Assembly: GCF_026151205.1 (NCBI RefSeq)
Contig: NC_087084.1
Coordinates: 8,415,394-8,479,393, forward strand
DNA length: 64,000 nt
DNA from: Bolinopsis microptera
Lineage: Eukaryota > Ctenophora > Tentaculata > Lobata > Bolinopsidae
Reading direction: 5' to 3'
How positions within the stretch are numbered: position 1 is the first letter of the stretch; each line of letters begins with the position of its first letter. Below are positions 34,184-46,848 of the stretch, piece after piece. Under the pieces are notes generated by a model. It worked only from the letters and a program-made list of their open reading frames with translations, ran no database searches and had not been told where the DNA came from. The position numbers were made by a program, and so were the translations under genes.

Positions 34184-34279
34184 TTGTATCACGTTGTGAC
34201 ACCCACGGTCGTTTCACTAGGTGTATCGTTCTGACGATACAGGGGGAGCCGCGCACTTCGTGCGCGGCGGGTCATACAA
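34184..34279 (-). mobile_element. Multi-hairpin ~100-bp element, copy 3
   Basis: Reverse orientation of the family at 20609. Ends TTGTATCAC and GTCATACAA; hairpins GCCGCGCAC-GAA-GTGCGCGGC and TATCGT-TCTG-ACGATA are intact. It is preceded by a CT-rich tract at the same relative end as copy 2. Confidence 0.7.
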
Positions 34280-34429
34280 CGTATGACAAGTACACATGAC
34301 AGGATAAAGTGCATCGCACTACAATGTTGCTTGAAATTTGTAGAGTGTACTGTGCTTTCAGTGGCGCGGATACATAACTTGTACATTTATGATATAACTT
34401 GTACAACACTATAGCCCTGCTGCCTGCGC

Positions 34430-34700
34430 GCTCGAGAGATCTCACATGTAGCCGGGGAAAATTGGTAAAAGGGACTACTTTGTAGCGCGATGCGTTGATT
34501 CACGATGTCAATCCTTCGCATCTCGCCGATCTGCGAGAAGCATTATTGGATGCGCGCGCGCGACCCACTAGTGCATCGCGCTACAACGCGATGCGTTACT
34601 GTGCCGCGCCGCGCACTCAATGAGGCTTCACACAGATCGGCGAGATGCGCTACTGTGCCGCGCCGAGCTGCGATGAATTGACATCGTCAATTAAGGGAAT
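34430..34700. repeat. GC-rich block of internal repeats
   Basis: An island of high GC in AT-rich DNA with recurring GCGATGCGTT, CGGCGAGATGCG (also inverted as CGCATCTCGCCG) and TGTGCCGCGCCG. ATTCACGATGTCAAT at the left and ATTGACATCGTCAAT at the right form an imperfect inverted frame. A related sequence (ATTGACGATGTCAATCC) recurs at 35088. No coding frame. Confidence 0.55.
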
Positions 34701-34961
34701 ACTTTGATTTGGGGGACGGTATATTTAAATATTTTTGTATTATCGTTAACGGGTGATACTCGTAAAATATTTGTTCCAAATTGCAAATATTACAGGACCG
34801 TCGACGAGTCCAACTCGGCGCGCGTCCTGGTAGGTTATTAACCTACAATATTATCGCGATCGCTCAAATAATTTTATTGTATTATAATTTAATCGTATAC
34901 TTCTCTTTGAAATGATTCTAATATGTAAGTGTATAATTAACTTGATTGACGATGTTAACCG

Positions 34962-35065
34962 TTGTATCACGTGGTGACCCCCACTGTCGCTTCACTATAT
35001 AATAGTGAAGTAGAGTTTCTACGATACAGGGGGAGCCGCGCACTCGTGCGCGGCGGGTGATACAA
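34962..35065 (-). mobile_element. Multi-hairpin ~100-bp element, copy 4
   Basis: Ends TTGTATCAC and GTGATACAA. It keeps the GCCGCGCAC-T-CGTGCGCGGC hairpin, while the second hairpin is rebuilt as CTTCACTAT-TATATAGTGAAG, that is, different sequence but still self-pairing. Confidence 0.7.
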
Positions 35066-35069
35066 CGTA

Positions 35070-38000
35070 TGACAAGTTTACCCTTAATTGACGATGTCAA
35101 TCCTGAATCCGTCGAGATCGTTGCTCTGCTAGTTTGCGCGGCGCATTGGCATCGAAGCGGCGAAATCCTCCAATGTTTACCCATATCATTAAGATCAAAG
35201 TTTGTTGCTTTGCCATTTGCGAAGCAAAGCAACAATCTGTCGATGCGAAGCAAGAATGATAGTTCTCGCGGCGCGTCGAGGCGACAAACTTCTCTAAATA
35301 ATTAATTTTAAGCTTTATACTATACTACAATAAAATTGCATTTGGAAAATTATGTTATATACGTTGGCATGGGGGAATATTTATTTTATTGTTTGTAATA
35401 ATATCTTTCTCATAGCTCGATGAAAATGATGGTTTGTCATTTAATATAAAGACATGTGCGATGGTGGAACGTCATAATGTTTATTTCATTTCACGTTCTT
35501 TTACTATGATACTTCAAAATATGGTAATAAGAAGGGAAACAAAATAAAAATAAATGCAAAATGAAACAATGTAATATAACTCATGATTAAAAATGAAGCA
35601 GATGTACCCAATAGCAAGCAAATATGCTGTCATGTTAGTTAGTAAAACAAATAGTAAAACAAATTTTATTTTATACCCACAATCAATTCATATTTAGTTC
35701 AAATATTTAAAGTCAAAATAACCATTTCACATAAGTGGTTATATTGTAATAAAATAATTTGTGATAAATTAATAAATTAATTTACACTCAAAAATGAACA
35801 AAATATACACAATTTTTACCTAGTGCAACACTGGTTCAGCGCGCGGCTGATCGAAAAAGTTTGATTTGATTTACTAACTACAGTGTACAGCGTACATGAA
35901 AAAATTACTTACTGAATCTTTTAATACTAGACACATTTTAATTCAGATGTTGTTCAATGAGTTAGCCACAAAAATGTTCAAATTATGTAGGAGGGTAAAG
36001 GACACAATTGCTAGTAGTGCTTCTTTGTGCCCGTTGACTACAATGAACATTTTGTGGAGTTTCTCCAGACGGCTTTTATCGGAGTGCGTGTTATTTACTT
36101 GGTTATGCACAAGCCAGGCCAACATTTTGTTTTTGTGTCAGCCGTGCTACCAGGTTGCAGAGTATCATAAACACTAAACAATTATACACTATACAAATTT
36201 GCTAATACAATATCATGCAGAGTCCGATCTAGCTGCAAACGTCAGACACCACAGTTCAGCCGCCAAGTACCGTTTAAGTGAACACCGAAACACGAGGTTT
36301 AGGTATCATTTTGTAAATCACTTTATGGATGGATAATTCAGTAATTGTTGAAGAAAATTACAGTCACTGCCACCTATAGCGTTATGTCATGGGTCTGATT
36401 AACGGCCAAGAATAAACGTACGTGCGCGCTTAAGAAACCCGCGCAAATGTTGAGGTAGGGAGTAGCTGCAGCACGATTTAACATATATTACGTATAGCGC
36501 CGTACGGAAACGGCAATATTTAAGTAATTAAGTATTTGTTTACATAAATTCCACGTTTTTATCAATAATCTAGCATGGTCCAAAACTGTTAAAGTTGTCA
36601 TTATGCCACTCATTATCGAACCTGCTTTGGGCATCTAGAAGAGATCGGTTTACCCCTTAGCTTGCAGCCTTGCTACAGAATTTTTCGGTAATAAGTGATT
36701 TGGACCTTAACCTTATCAACACTCTTAAACCCTAAAAGGTCATGGAGTGCTTGTTGGATGGGGGTCTAAACTGCTTTTTGTTGTGATGTGATTTAGTGGA
36801 TTTTATATATATTATTACAAAGGGTTTTATTTTTACCTCAGTTTTTTAATTTGTTCCATTTTTACAGAATTTTTATATAGGGTCATTGCTATATTATGAG
36901 TATATTGATTGATGCACAAAAAAATTTTTCGGTAAATTAAACCTTCTGCTCGAAGCAAATGTATTTGTTTTGATTGTTTTGATCCTGCTGGTTTGTCTAA
37001 TGTCTATGTCTAATCTCGTTGATATCTGTTTGCTTTCAACTTTATTCAGTAGAGGTGCACCGTATACCACCCAAGGGCTAACCACCCCCGTGTTGTTGCT
37101 TCTTTACTTAGAAGAATTTAATATCATCACTGTTACAACATACAATAAATATACCTACTTCCTGTCTGTAGGTGTTTAGTATTTTGATTGAAATAAATTT
37201 TCGTGCACATACAGAATGAATGGTTAATAATTTAATATATATGTAGACCAAGCTCTGTGCACGGGATGCTTCCTGGAAGAATCCAGTTCTTTTAGCGGGG
37301 CACCCTACCTAAAGCCAAATTGAGATATAATAATCATATTCCTAGAGAAATAATCAGAAATCGAATACCAATCAAATAATATGATATATATGAGTAGTAA
37401 CCATATTTACTATGCAAAATGCCCCAACCACATAGTGTAAATTTATATAGAATTCAAATTCCATATCATCATTAAACCTCAATACCTAGTCAATATAATA
37501 GCCCAAGCAAAATTAAATAACTTCTTATATACCTTACTGTCATACTACAAATTAATTAAACATTTGAAATCTGTTGACCAGAGAATAAATTTCTAAGCCT
37601 AATGCAAGTGAAATAATTTAGATGCAATAATGAATGCCTAATGTATTAAGTATGTATTTGAACAGGTTGTTTTCATGAAATTGTTGTTTTCTTGAGTACA
37701 CATATTGGAGGTTTTTTTAAAGAAAAAAAAGGGGGGGGGGGGGGGGGACCCCTCAACCCATGGAATGTAGCTGAGACACCTCACAGCAAGTAGACCAAAG
37801 TGGCTCTTGCTTGAGGTTTCTGTGATTGTAGGGCACCGACTGGCACAATCACTTCTGACGAATTCTTTATGCATCTGACAGACTGTATGGATGCCCCTTC
37901 CAGACCACCACACTGTAGTTTGTTTTTGATAATGTCCTGTTCCAAGGTTTTAAATTATTAACTGCTTTGCTCACCACCATCTCCTGATAAATCGTTGTTT

Positions 38001-38680
38001 TAAATTAATCGTTATAAAAAATGTATCTTATTAAATTTAAAGGGAAAACAGAATTAGAAAGTGCATGGTATAGAAAATAAAACCTGGTATAGCCTCTCAA
38101 CCGTCTTATATACCCCAGTAGGGCCTTATGCATGTGTGGTGTCGTATTATAAATGAATATGTACTTAAATCACCACCAAAAGCAAATATTGTGAACTATG
38201 ATAAATCACAATTCTTGCACAGGCTAATTAAATTAAATCTTGGGGGAAAAAGGAGGCACGGCATAAGTAAAATACAATTTTTTAAAAGTAAAATACAATT
38301 TTTATTTTCCACAGAAGAATCAATACATATTGAATTATAAATATCCGATAATTCCATTAATAATCATTAAAAGTTGCTTTGTCATTTGTAAAATCAAAAA
38401 CGAAAAGCCGTACGCTGAACTGTGAACGCGCGCGGCATTTTTTCTGCAGCTGCCTAGCTTCAAGCTTGTAGCCGCTAACATCAAAGCCGCCGCGCGCGCC
38501 CAGTGCTTGGGTGCATTCTCATTAACAATTAAACTTGGTCAAAGATAGTTATATACAATTCCTAAATTAAATCAATAGTTTATAGGAGGTTTGACTATAG
38601 TAACAATTTAAAAATAAATAACAAACCTATAATTTCTTTATCTCTGATTGAAAATATCTCAAGGCAAAGCTAATCATACC
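35070..38680. other. Long AT-rich intergenic stretch, no gene seen
   Basis: No coding frame supported by splice sites. A G run of about 21 bases at 37727-37747 is a likely assembly weak point. GC-rich patches at 35090-35290 and 38420-38505 resemble the GC-rich block at 34430. Confidence 0.5.
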
Positions 38681-38681
38681 A

Positions 38682-39327
38682 ATGGATGATGACAATGATA
38701 ATGAAGACCCCAAAAAGCTGAGCCTTTCTCGAGAAATCAAGTGAGTAACTTTTCATAGCTTAGTCTAGCTGTTGAATTGATTGATCTAGAAATACATCCT
38801 ATAAACTATTAGGTTCTAGTTTTTCTCATTCTAAGTAAAGCAAACTTTTCAGATTCATGATGTATGGCTTTGGAGATGATCCATGTCCCTATACTCAGTC
38901 AGTAGCGCTGATAGAAGACATAGTGCTCAATTACATTAATGAGATATCCCTAAGGTATTATATAACTGGTTTAGGTTATCTAATTGAGATTGATTCTTGT
39001 CATGTTGCTACTAGATTGGGTAGATTGAAAGTTTTTAAATTCATAATTTGATAGAATGTTTCAATAATCTATTGTTTATGATTCATCCAAGTCTAGAATT
39101 TGTTATTTGAATTATTTCTGTTCACAATTTGCTCCACAGTAAAATAAACTGGACCTCATTTCAGTGCCTTGAATATGGGGAAGAAAGGAAAGATAACTGT
39201 GGAAGATATTCTACATTTGATCAGGCATGATACCAAAAAATTTGGACGAGCTAAAGAACTTTTGATATCAAATGATGAAATAAAGAAAGCACGTAAAGGT
39301 TTTGAAGAAGATAAATATCACATCTGA
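38682..39327 (+). CDS. TAF13: Transcription initiation factor TFIID subunit 13 (TAF13)
   Basis: Three exons (38682-38740, 38853-38954, 39165-39327) with GT/AG borders encode 107 residues. The histone fold is recognised by FMMYGFGDDPCPYTQSVALI, then EDIVLNYINE, ALNMGKKGKITVEDILHLIR and the basic tail KFGRAKELLISNDEIKKARK. These match metazoan TAF13 closely in order and spacing, after a short acidic N-terminus (MDDDNDNEDPKK). Length is close to the usual 110-125 residues. TAF13 pairs with TAF11 through histone folds and contacts TBP within TFIID at RNA polymerase II promoters, in the nucleus. AATAAA at 39459-39464 marks the 3' end, only about 300 bp before the next gene. Confidence 0.95.
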
Positions 39328-39781
39328 GGATGATATAGGTTTCTGTTAACTGTAAGATACAAAGAAGAAACGAAATCAAAATAATATATCTTATTTGTGA
39401 AAAGTCCAGCAAACAGAACTGTTTACTGTTACACTGTCTCTTCTTTGCTACTGTGATAAATAAAATGTTATCTGCGTGATAATTTCACTTTAAAGAATGA
39501 CATTTTTGTAAATTATTTTGGGGAAATTTCATGTCAACGAAGGATGCCTGAACCAGCAATGTTTTTTAATCTTTAAAATTCAGAATAAATCAACTATAAA
39601 TAAAGCTATTGTATTTATTTGAATTTATAATTTTGTTTTTGACAAGAATTTGTTTTATTAGCTGTTCCACTATTGTTTCATCGATGTTCAATCCTGATGT
39701 TTTTAAATTTCATAACAAATGACCATGATATTATACAACTCAAAAATAATCTTCTTTTATTTTGTAGTCAGATCAGGAATC

Positions 39782-41821
39782 ATGTCTTCCATCATAAGTA
39801 TTCCCGTTTCGCCTCTCATAATGTCGCTGTTCGAAGAATGTAAGGAAAACTTGAAATATGCTGACAAATCCAATACAGACTTCCTGATATTTCTTCTCAA
39901 CTCCTCAATGCACATCTTTTCTATAGGTTTGTAACTACTTGACCTAACCATTTTATCAGTATTATTGATGGAGCAGCTCTGATCGAAGACAATCAAAATA
40001 TACATGTCACATTTTATTTTAATGTTAGGAATGATTCATTGCTTGTTATATTATAAGTATATAAAGTTCAAAAAGGTTGTGAAGTGAATTTTGTTTACTG
40101 AGAATTATTTTCAGTGAAAGAATTCTCCCCAATCCTCCAGGATGCTCTGGGATCAACTGGTACATTGGAAAACGGAGCAAGTCAATTACAAGAGTAAGTA
40201 TTTAACAATTTAAATTTCAGAATGTGCACTAGAAGATTGGATTAGGCCCAAAATCTAGTAAAGGGTAGTTATACAAACCATATTTTTCAGATTGGAGAAG
40301 AAGTCCAACGGGTTTTTATCCCCTACTAAACCTACATCAACTATTAACACGCTTCATGATATAAAAACAGACCAAAACGGGCATTGCACAAGCGATGATG
40401 AAATATCTCTCGCCTCTTTGACATCCCCTCACAAATCACCTACCCAACCTCCCATAACAGAATCAGCTATTTCTGATCACTTTGCTAATTACAGTAAACC
40501 ATCAAATATTCACGCTTCTTCTCCAAATAAACCACATCATACCTGTCCAAAATGTGCGGCTACATTTTCCTTCAAACAAGGACTTCAGCGTCACTTGTCT
40601 AAAAACTCGTGTGATTTTCATTTGGGCAAAAAGAGAAAATTGTCATTGTTGAACAGCCAGCCAAACTCAACCACAACTAACGGAAAAGAAAGCAGTGAAT
40701 CTGAAAGTGACAGTAGCGATGAGTCCGATGATGATTCAATCAAGATAACAAGCTCAAGCTTCAGTGGCAATCTCCTCTGCCCTGATTGTGGTAAGGGTTT
40801 TGTAAGCATTGGTAACTTAAACAGACATGTTAAACTATCAAAAGTCTGTGGAACTGTGGACTTCAAAGATTACGAATCAAACGATACCAAGTTATCCGTG
40901 AGTTTACCAGCAAAGTGGAGCGATGATGCCTCTCGCCCTGCATTTGAGTGCACATTCTGTAAGTCAGTTTTGTCAACAGAAAAAACATACAATGTTCATA
41001 AGAGAAAGTTCCGTTGCAGGAGACGTTGCAAGTTTTGTGAGTTTACAGCTTCACAAAGTATCTTTGTTCAAAGTCATCTTACAAAAGAGCACAATTTACT
41101 CTTGTCGGTCGATGAAATTGAAGACTACAACAAACAGTTGTTCTTGGAACATTTCAATGAACCAAATTTGGGTCCCATCAAGGAAGGTAAACAACGCTTA
41201 TACTGTCCAGTATACCAGTGTAAGTTCTCTACCACTCACAAAGGCGGCCAGACGACACACATCCGATTCCACAAAGCAGAGGTCGCTAACAGTGGCGAAG
41301 ATGTGCACGATTGTGAAACCTGTGACACTTTCGGCATTCCTGACGATAAGTTTGAATTTCATGATTGTGCCAAAGAAGCATCAGCTGTTAATGAATCAGA
41401 TTCAGATGCCAAAGAGAATGGAGCCTTACCAAGTGAATCCCTGCAAGCAAATAAGCCAGCCAAAGAAGAAACAGTCTCACAAAAGGAGAATTCCTCCAAA
41501 CTAGTTGAAGAAGAAAAAGTTCCACAAAAGAAAAGTTCTCCCAAAAAGAGATCTCCAGTATCCCTTAAACTGAACAAGAAGACATCTCCGGCCTCAGGTG
41601 CCATGCCTTCATTGCTAAAACTGGCTACAAACAGCACATCACCGAAAAAGAAGGCTAATTTGTCGTTGAAGAAGAAGTTATCCGGTAAAAAGGGCTCACC
41701 AGAGGATGCAAGATTACAGTGTAAATTTTGTGACTTCGTGGGCGCGTCACATAGGCATGTAGCAGGGCATATGAACGTTCATAAGTTTAAACGAGCAAGA
41801 TTGAGTTCAAATGCTACTTGA
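39782..41821 (+). CDS. C2H2 zinc-finger protein A (tandem paralogue of the gene at 42702)
   Basis: Coding exons 39782-39926, 40115-40193 and 40291-41821 join in frame for 584 residues; the first is preceded by an acceptor at 39766-39767, so a 5' UTR exon probably lies upstream. Residues 1-75 form an unrecognised module (SLFEECKENLKYADKSNTDF, then VKEFSPILQ) shared with the next gene. Zinc fingers: HTCPKCAATF (about 160, with His-Cys as last ligands), LCPDCGKGF (235), FECTFCKSV (292), CKFCEFTAS (320), CPVYQCKF (379, variant spacing) and LQCKFCDFVG (550). Acidic serine runs separate the first two fingers, and a lysine-rich S/T-P segment (KKSSPKKRSP) precedes the last. A nuclear DNA-binding regulator is inferred. 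AATAAA at 42116-42121. Confidence 0.85.
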
Positions 41822-42115
41822 ATTAGTGTAATGTTTCTAGGCACTAGATTTAATGGAAAAATCTTCTAACCTTTCTAACCTTCTAATTGTTAAGTCGAGC
41901 TATTTGAGACGTTTTATAATATTTAATATACTTAGTCACGTGTCTGGAAGTAGTATCTTGTTTTGTATGCGTGTGGGGTTTTGCTGACTTTTGTATGGCT
42001 GTGTTGTTAATGTTGTTTGTGATGTGGTAACACTGAATGTGTTATGCTGCTAGATGCGATGTGCTTGTTGTTTCTGTGCGATAATTACATAATTAGTCAG
42101 TGAATAGTAAGTATC

Positions 42116-42121
42116 AATAAA
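42116..42121 (+). terminator. Poly(A) signal of zinc-finger gene A
   Basis: AATAAA about 295 nt past the stop at 41821, followed by a T-rich stretch. Gene B begins about 580 bp further on. Confidence 0.55.
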
Positions 42122-42701
42122 GATTTTTATGATCATCATGATAAAGTTTAATTGAATTAAGCTAATATTATAGATAAGAGAATTGAAGATAATTTTTAAA
42201 ATATGCTGTTTGGGGTAAGGGTGATCCAGAAAATGTCAAACATTTCGTAAAATTTTATAAAATGACTTTGTTTACATATTGCAATATTTGACATTTTCGA
42301 CACCTATCTTGAAAATTCTTGGTTTTTTATAAATTCCCTTAAAATGCATTGTGTCGACCATGTCTATTCAATGATCCCACAGTTATATTAATTAATTGCT
42401 ATAAATCAATTCAATGTTGAATGTACTATCTCAATTTAATAATTATAAAATAATAATTATTATTACTGTATCACTCATTTCAGTTTATTACTTCAGTCGT
42501 TGTAATCCCCTTGATATTATAATCTCAGTCCAGCCTTTCGGACTCAACATTTCAAAATTATTTTCAATACAGCTGCGACTTTATTTAATAACACTTATTG
42601 AGCACATTTCTGTCCAATAATTTAATAATTATGAAGATTGCTCTTGGTAAGATGAGCAGTTCATAAGAAATGAAAATAACTTTCTAATATTAGTCGTAGG
42701 C

Positions 42702-45136
42702 ATGTGTACGTTGTTTGAGAGTCCAGTCAATCCCATGGTGGCTGTATTATACAAGGAATGCAAAGAGGAATGTAAATTCACCGACAAATCAGATTCAGAC
42801 TTTCTGCTCTTCCTTCTCAATTCTGCTGTCAGAATTCTTAATGTTGGTGGGTTCAAATTCTGTTGTACCTTAGATCACAAAAGTCTGAACGAAAAATTTT
42901 GAGTTTAACATTCATGATCCCGATTATGTATTTTAATATTACATATTTGAACAATTTTATGATCATCTATTCACGGTTTTGTAATGCTTAAAGCGTCGAT
43001 TGGTTTTGGAAAGTTTAAAAATAATTTATCTTGTTCAGTGAAAGATTTCTCCCCGTTGTTAGAAGTCACAACTGGAATGTCTTCTCCCTTGGATTCTACA
43101 GGTTTCTAATTATTTGGCATAATTATGTTATTGTTATAGATACATATACTAAATTGTGTTAATTTGAATTTGATTATCTGCCAAGTATCAGTTTCTACAA
43201 TTGGTAATTAAATTGTTTTAATATTGGTAATTATTGGTAATTGGTAATTTAACTAGTACGTTTCAGAGACATTCCTGGACAAAACAAACCAATCTGGCGC
43301 AGATATTTCATCATGTGAACCAGGAACTGTAGATACCAGGTATTTATAAATACTGAAATACTGAACTTAATTAGTGAAATGAGAAATCAGGAGTGAGATA
43401 CATAATGACGTATTATAATTAATATACAAGACAAGAAATGTTTAATATTCAAACATTTACCATTTTTGTATTCAATTGGGTTAATTGCCAGCCCGTGAAA
43501 TGCTAGCTGACAACTTTTACTCTGTAATACAAATTCTATATTATATATTTGTAAATGGATGTATAGTTTAAGACTTTGACATGATCCTTTTAGCAGGATA
43601 TCTGAATACGAAGATGTTCTGCTGGACAAAATAGAGAAGTCCTCCGACATGGAGACACTACAAAAGTACATAGACAAAGTACAGCGCAGTTTGGAGGAAT
43701 TGCCCCCTCTGAACGAGAGCTCAAGTGCAAATCAGGACGGGGAGAACCAATCAGATGAGGCTGATGATCAAGACATTGAAGGAGACTCCAGCAGAACTAA
43801 AACACCCAGTGATGCAAATGAGAGCGAAGGTACTGATGTTAACGGGACAATGAATTCGGAGGACATATTGACTGACGCTATCTCAGAGATCTCAGAAATT
43901 CTAAACAAAGCAAATTTTGACGAGGACCTGAGAAAACTGACAGGTATAAACCCTTTATCCAGATCTGATGGAAACAATTTTTCGTGCACCATCTGTTTCA
44001 CTCACTTCAAAAATCAGAGAAACCTCAGTAGGCACATAAGACTTGGTGTCTGTCTTGAGAAGAACTTCAATTGTAAGCTGTGTGACCATTCATTTGCAAC
44101 AGAGTACGGACTGAAAAGGCATCTCAGCCGAACCATGTGCAAAAAACGTGCTATTGAAGAAAATACATCGCTTAGCCCCAACAAGGCGGCTAAACTAGAA
44201 GAAGACTCAATCATTCAAGCGCAATTCATCTGTGACCTCTGTAACTATTCGTTTGCAACTAAAGCTGCGCTGACTCAACATGCCAGCTCCACCAAGTGTG
44301 ATAACAATCGTCTCCAAGGGTTAGCCTCCAAGGAATCCAAACCACCGGGTTTCTTTCAATGTCCCCACTGTAAATCGACTCTTGCATCAAAAGCTGGGCT
44401 AGCAAAGCATCTGAAGAGAGCTCAGTGCAGGGTGTACCAGTGCCCGTACTGTACCAAATCATTTCGGTACCTCCACGAAGTTCGTACTCATCGGAGACTG
44501 GAACATAAAGACTCGGATGAGCTGAACACGTCTGTTGCAAGGAACTTTTTCAACAATATGGGAGGGGTGCCAACCATGACGTATGCTACCAACATCTTGA
44601 ATAACATCAGCGCTTTACCGTATTTGAGGGGAAGTCAACTCGACATGGCAGCTCACCAATGCAAGGTTTGTAGCTATGCTGGCACGTGCAAACGCTCCCT
44701 TGAGAACCATATGAGAATGCATGTAAGGCAATTGAAAGCCATCGGTGACAACGAAAAATGTACCCAATGCGACTTTACTTCAGACGACCAAAATGATCTG
44801 CTAAAACACTACATTAATAAACACCCGGGCCTTCCTTACTTCAAGATGGCTCCAAAGGGCACTTTCATTGTCAGGTCAAACAGGATGACCGAACCAAAAG
44901 TGGAAGGATCAGCCGAGATAAAAGCAGAACATACCACAGAGAGCCCAGAGGGGGGAGCTGAAGAGGATAATACGGGCACATCTGATGAAAGTGAGAGTAT
45001 TGATGATTCCAAGGTAGAAGTGGCATTACCGTTGAATGACAATGAATCTGAGGAGATAGATTGTGTTTCTTTGAACAGTCAGTGTATTAGAGAATCTTTA
45101 GAGGGTGACACTGAAATTCCGTGCGATATTGTATGA
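42702..45136 (+). CDS. C2H2 zinc-finger protein B (tandem paralogue of the gene at 39782)
   Basis: Exons 42702-42846, 43039-43101, 43267-43339 and 43594-45136 join in frame for 607 residues. The first coding exon is 145 nt, exactly as in gene A, and encodes the same module (LYKECKEECKFTDKSDSDF against LFEECKENLKYADKSNTDF); exon 2 also opens VKDFSP as in A. One extra small exon (43267-43339) is not in A. Fingers at about residues 224, 253, 306, 349, 376, 450 and 482 (FSCTICFTHF, NCKLCDHSF, ICDLCNYSF, QCPHCKSTL, QCPYCTKSF, QCKVCSYAG, KCTQCDFTS), several with a terminal Cys ligand. Acidic linker and tail. A sequence-specific nuclear regulator is inferred; the pair arose by tandem duplication. 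AATAAA at 45166-45171. Confidence 0.85.
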
Positions 45137-45165
45137 GTTTTTGGAATGGAGTTCATCTTGGGTTA

Positions 45166-45171
45166 AATAAA
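45166..45171 (+). terminator. Poly(A) signal of zinc-finger gene B
   Basis: AATAAA 30 nt after the TGA at 45134-45136. Confidence 0.5.
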
Positions 45172-46840
45172 AGCTTACATTCTATAGTTCTGCACTGTAG
45201 CTGATTTTTGATTTTGTTCGTGATGTTTTGACCTGAATTCAGCTTTGTTGACATAAAAGCTAATGTGTTTATAATTTATAGGTTCTAGATCTTTAGACTT
45301 CAAGAACTATGATATGGGTCTCATTAATGATGCAGACTGCAGAGGGGCTAAAAGTTAACGATAATATCATGTATTAAATTTCATTATTTTGTATATTATG
45401 ATCTTGCAACATGTTGTGCGACCCTACAAAGCTTAGAGAATTAAGTGTAATAAACATAAGTAATATGTATTAGAGTGGAGACCATCATTATATCAGATTT
45501 AATTGTGGACAAATTTAATTTGAGTGAGGATATTGTTATGACTTACATCGATCATCTTGAACTTAAGTCAGATTTTCATACTGTACAAAAGTTTGAAAAT
45601 CAGAAGCATAAATTGTTTGTATGGCTTGGGTAACTGTGTGAATCTAATTGTATTTGTTTAAAGGCATGATGTTCTTGTTTACTGCCCTCGTGTGAAAGTA
45701 AATCCCACCACGTGTAAGCGTGTGTCACGTGTAAGCACGTGTCACGTGTAACCGTGTGTCACGTGATTAATATGTAACCCCAGTAATTTGTTATTTCTAT
45801 TATATTATAATGATACCTATTCTTAACAGTTTTTTATTGTTTTTAATGTTTTAATCATTTCCCTATTTGTTTAAACAGATTGATTATTGCTGGAAGTTGT
45901 GCTGTAATAATTTTTCTTATTATATAACATATTATATAATATACAATGCAGAGTAACTATGATTGCTAGGTTCACATTGTGACTAGTTGGGTGTATGTTA
46001 CATTATCATGTTCATAGTGATTCCTTTGACATGTAACTATGTAAAGCTTACTCTTTTAATAATTAGTGAGTTTCAGTGGAGTGAACAATTTTGGACCAGA
46101 CGAACTTATTTCAATCAAAACGACTACATTCCCTACATTCTTTACTGTGATATAATTGAATAAGTGTGAGTATTTTACTCAATCCAGTTTATATTTTGAT
46201 TTGTCGATAGTGATACTGGTCTGTAATTTGAAATTTCAATCTTTTGGACAGTTAAAATGAACTGTTAAGTGAACACTATGTAAAGTTTATGAACAAAATT
46301 ACGGAATTTCAAATTAGCTTTGTATTTTCACAGCTTAATTTCATTCGGTACAAACTTTAAATATTCAGTTGATGCTACCAAAACATTTTAAATAGTTAAA
46401 TCAACATCAGGGTTGAAGCGTGTCAACATTTTTCAACGGGAAAATCACGCATATAAACTGATTTCAGTATTGAGATATTATTAACATGATATTATTATGT
46501 GCCTGTTCCAATTATTTAAATTCGTGCTTTACATTCGATGAAACTTGTTTTTCTCATATCCTGTCGTTAGTCTTGAAATGAAATAATGAATAAAGTTAAA
46601 TTTTATGCAGCAATTTATCAAGAAATATTTGTGTCAGTTATATAAGAAACCACAGAAGGATGCAGCAAATCATTATTAGGTGAAGATATATCTTCATAGT
46701 CCAATCAGCAATTAAAGTAGACTTTCCAATTATAACTTGTTTCACAGTACCTGAGTACCCATCAGAGATAACAAAGACCCATTTTTAGTAGAAAATGGTT
46801 CACATGATGGGTTGCCAAACAACTTGATCACTTCTGGTCG
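45172..46840. other. Intergenic stretch with a CACGTG cluster
   Basis: No gene seen. At about 45709-45765 a short repeat (CACGTGTAAGC, GTGTCACGTG) gives four to five CACGTG or near-CACGTG sites; it resembles the E-box minisatellite in the intron at 10.7 kb in motif but not in unit. Confidence 0.45.
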
Positions 46841-46848
46841 TATCCAAC

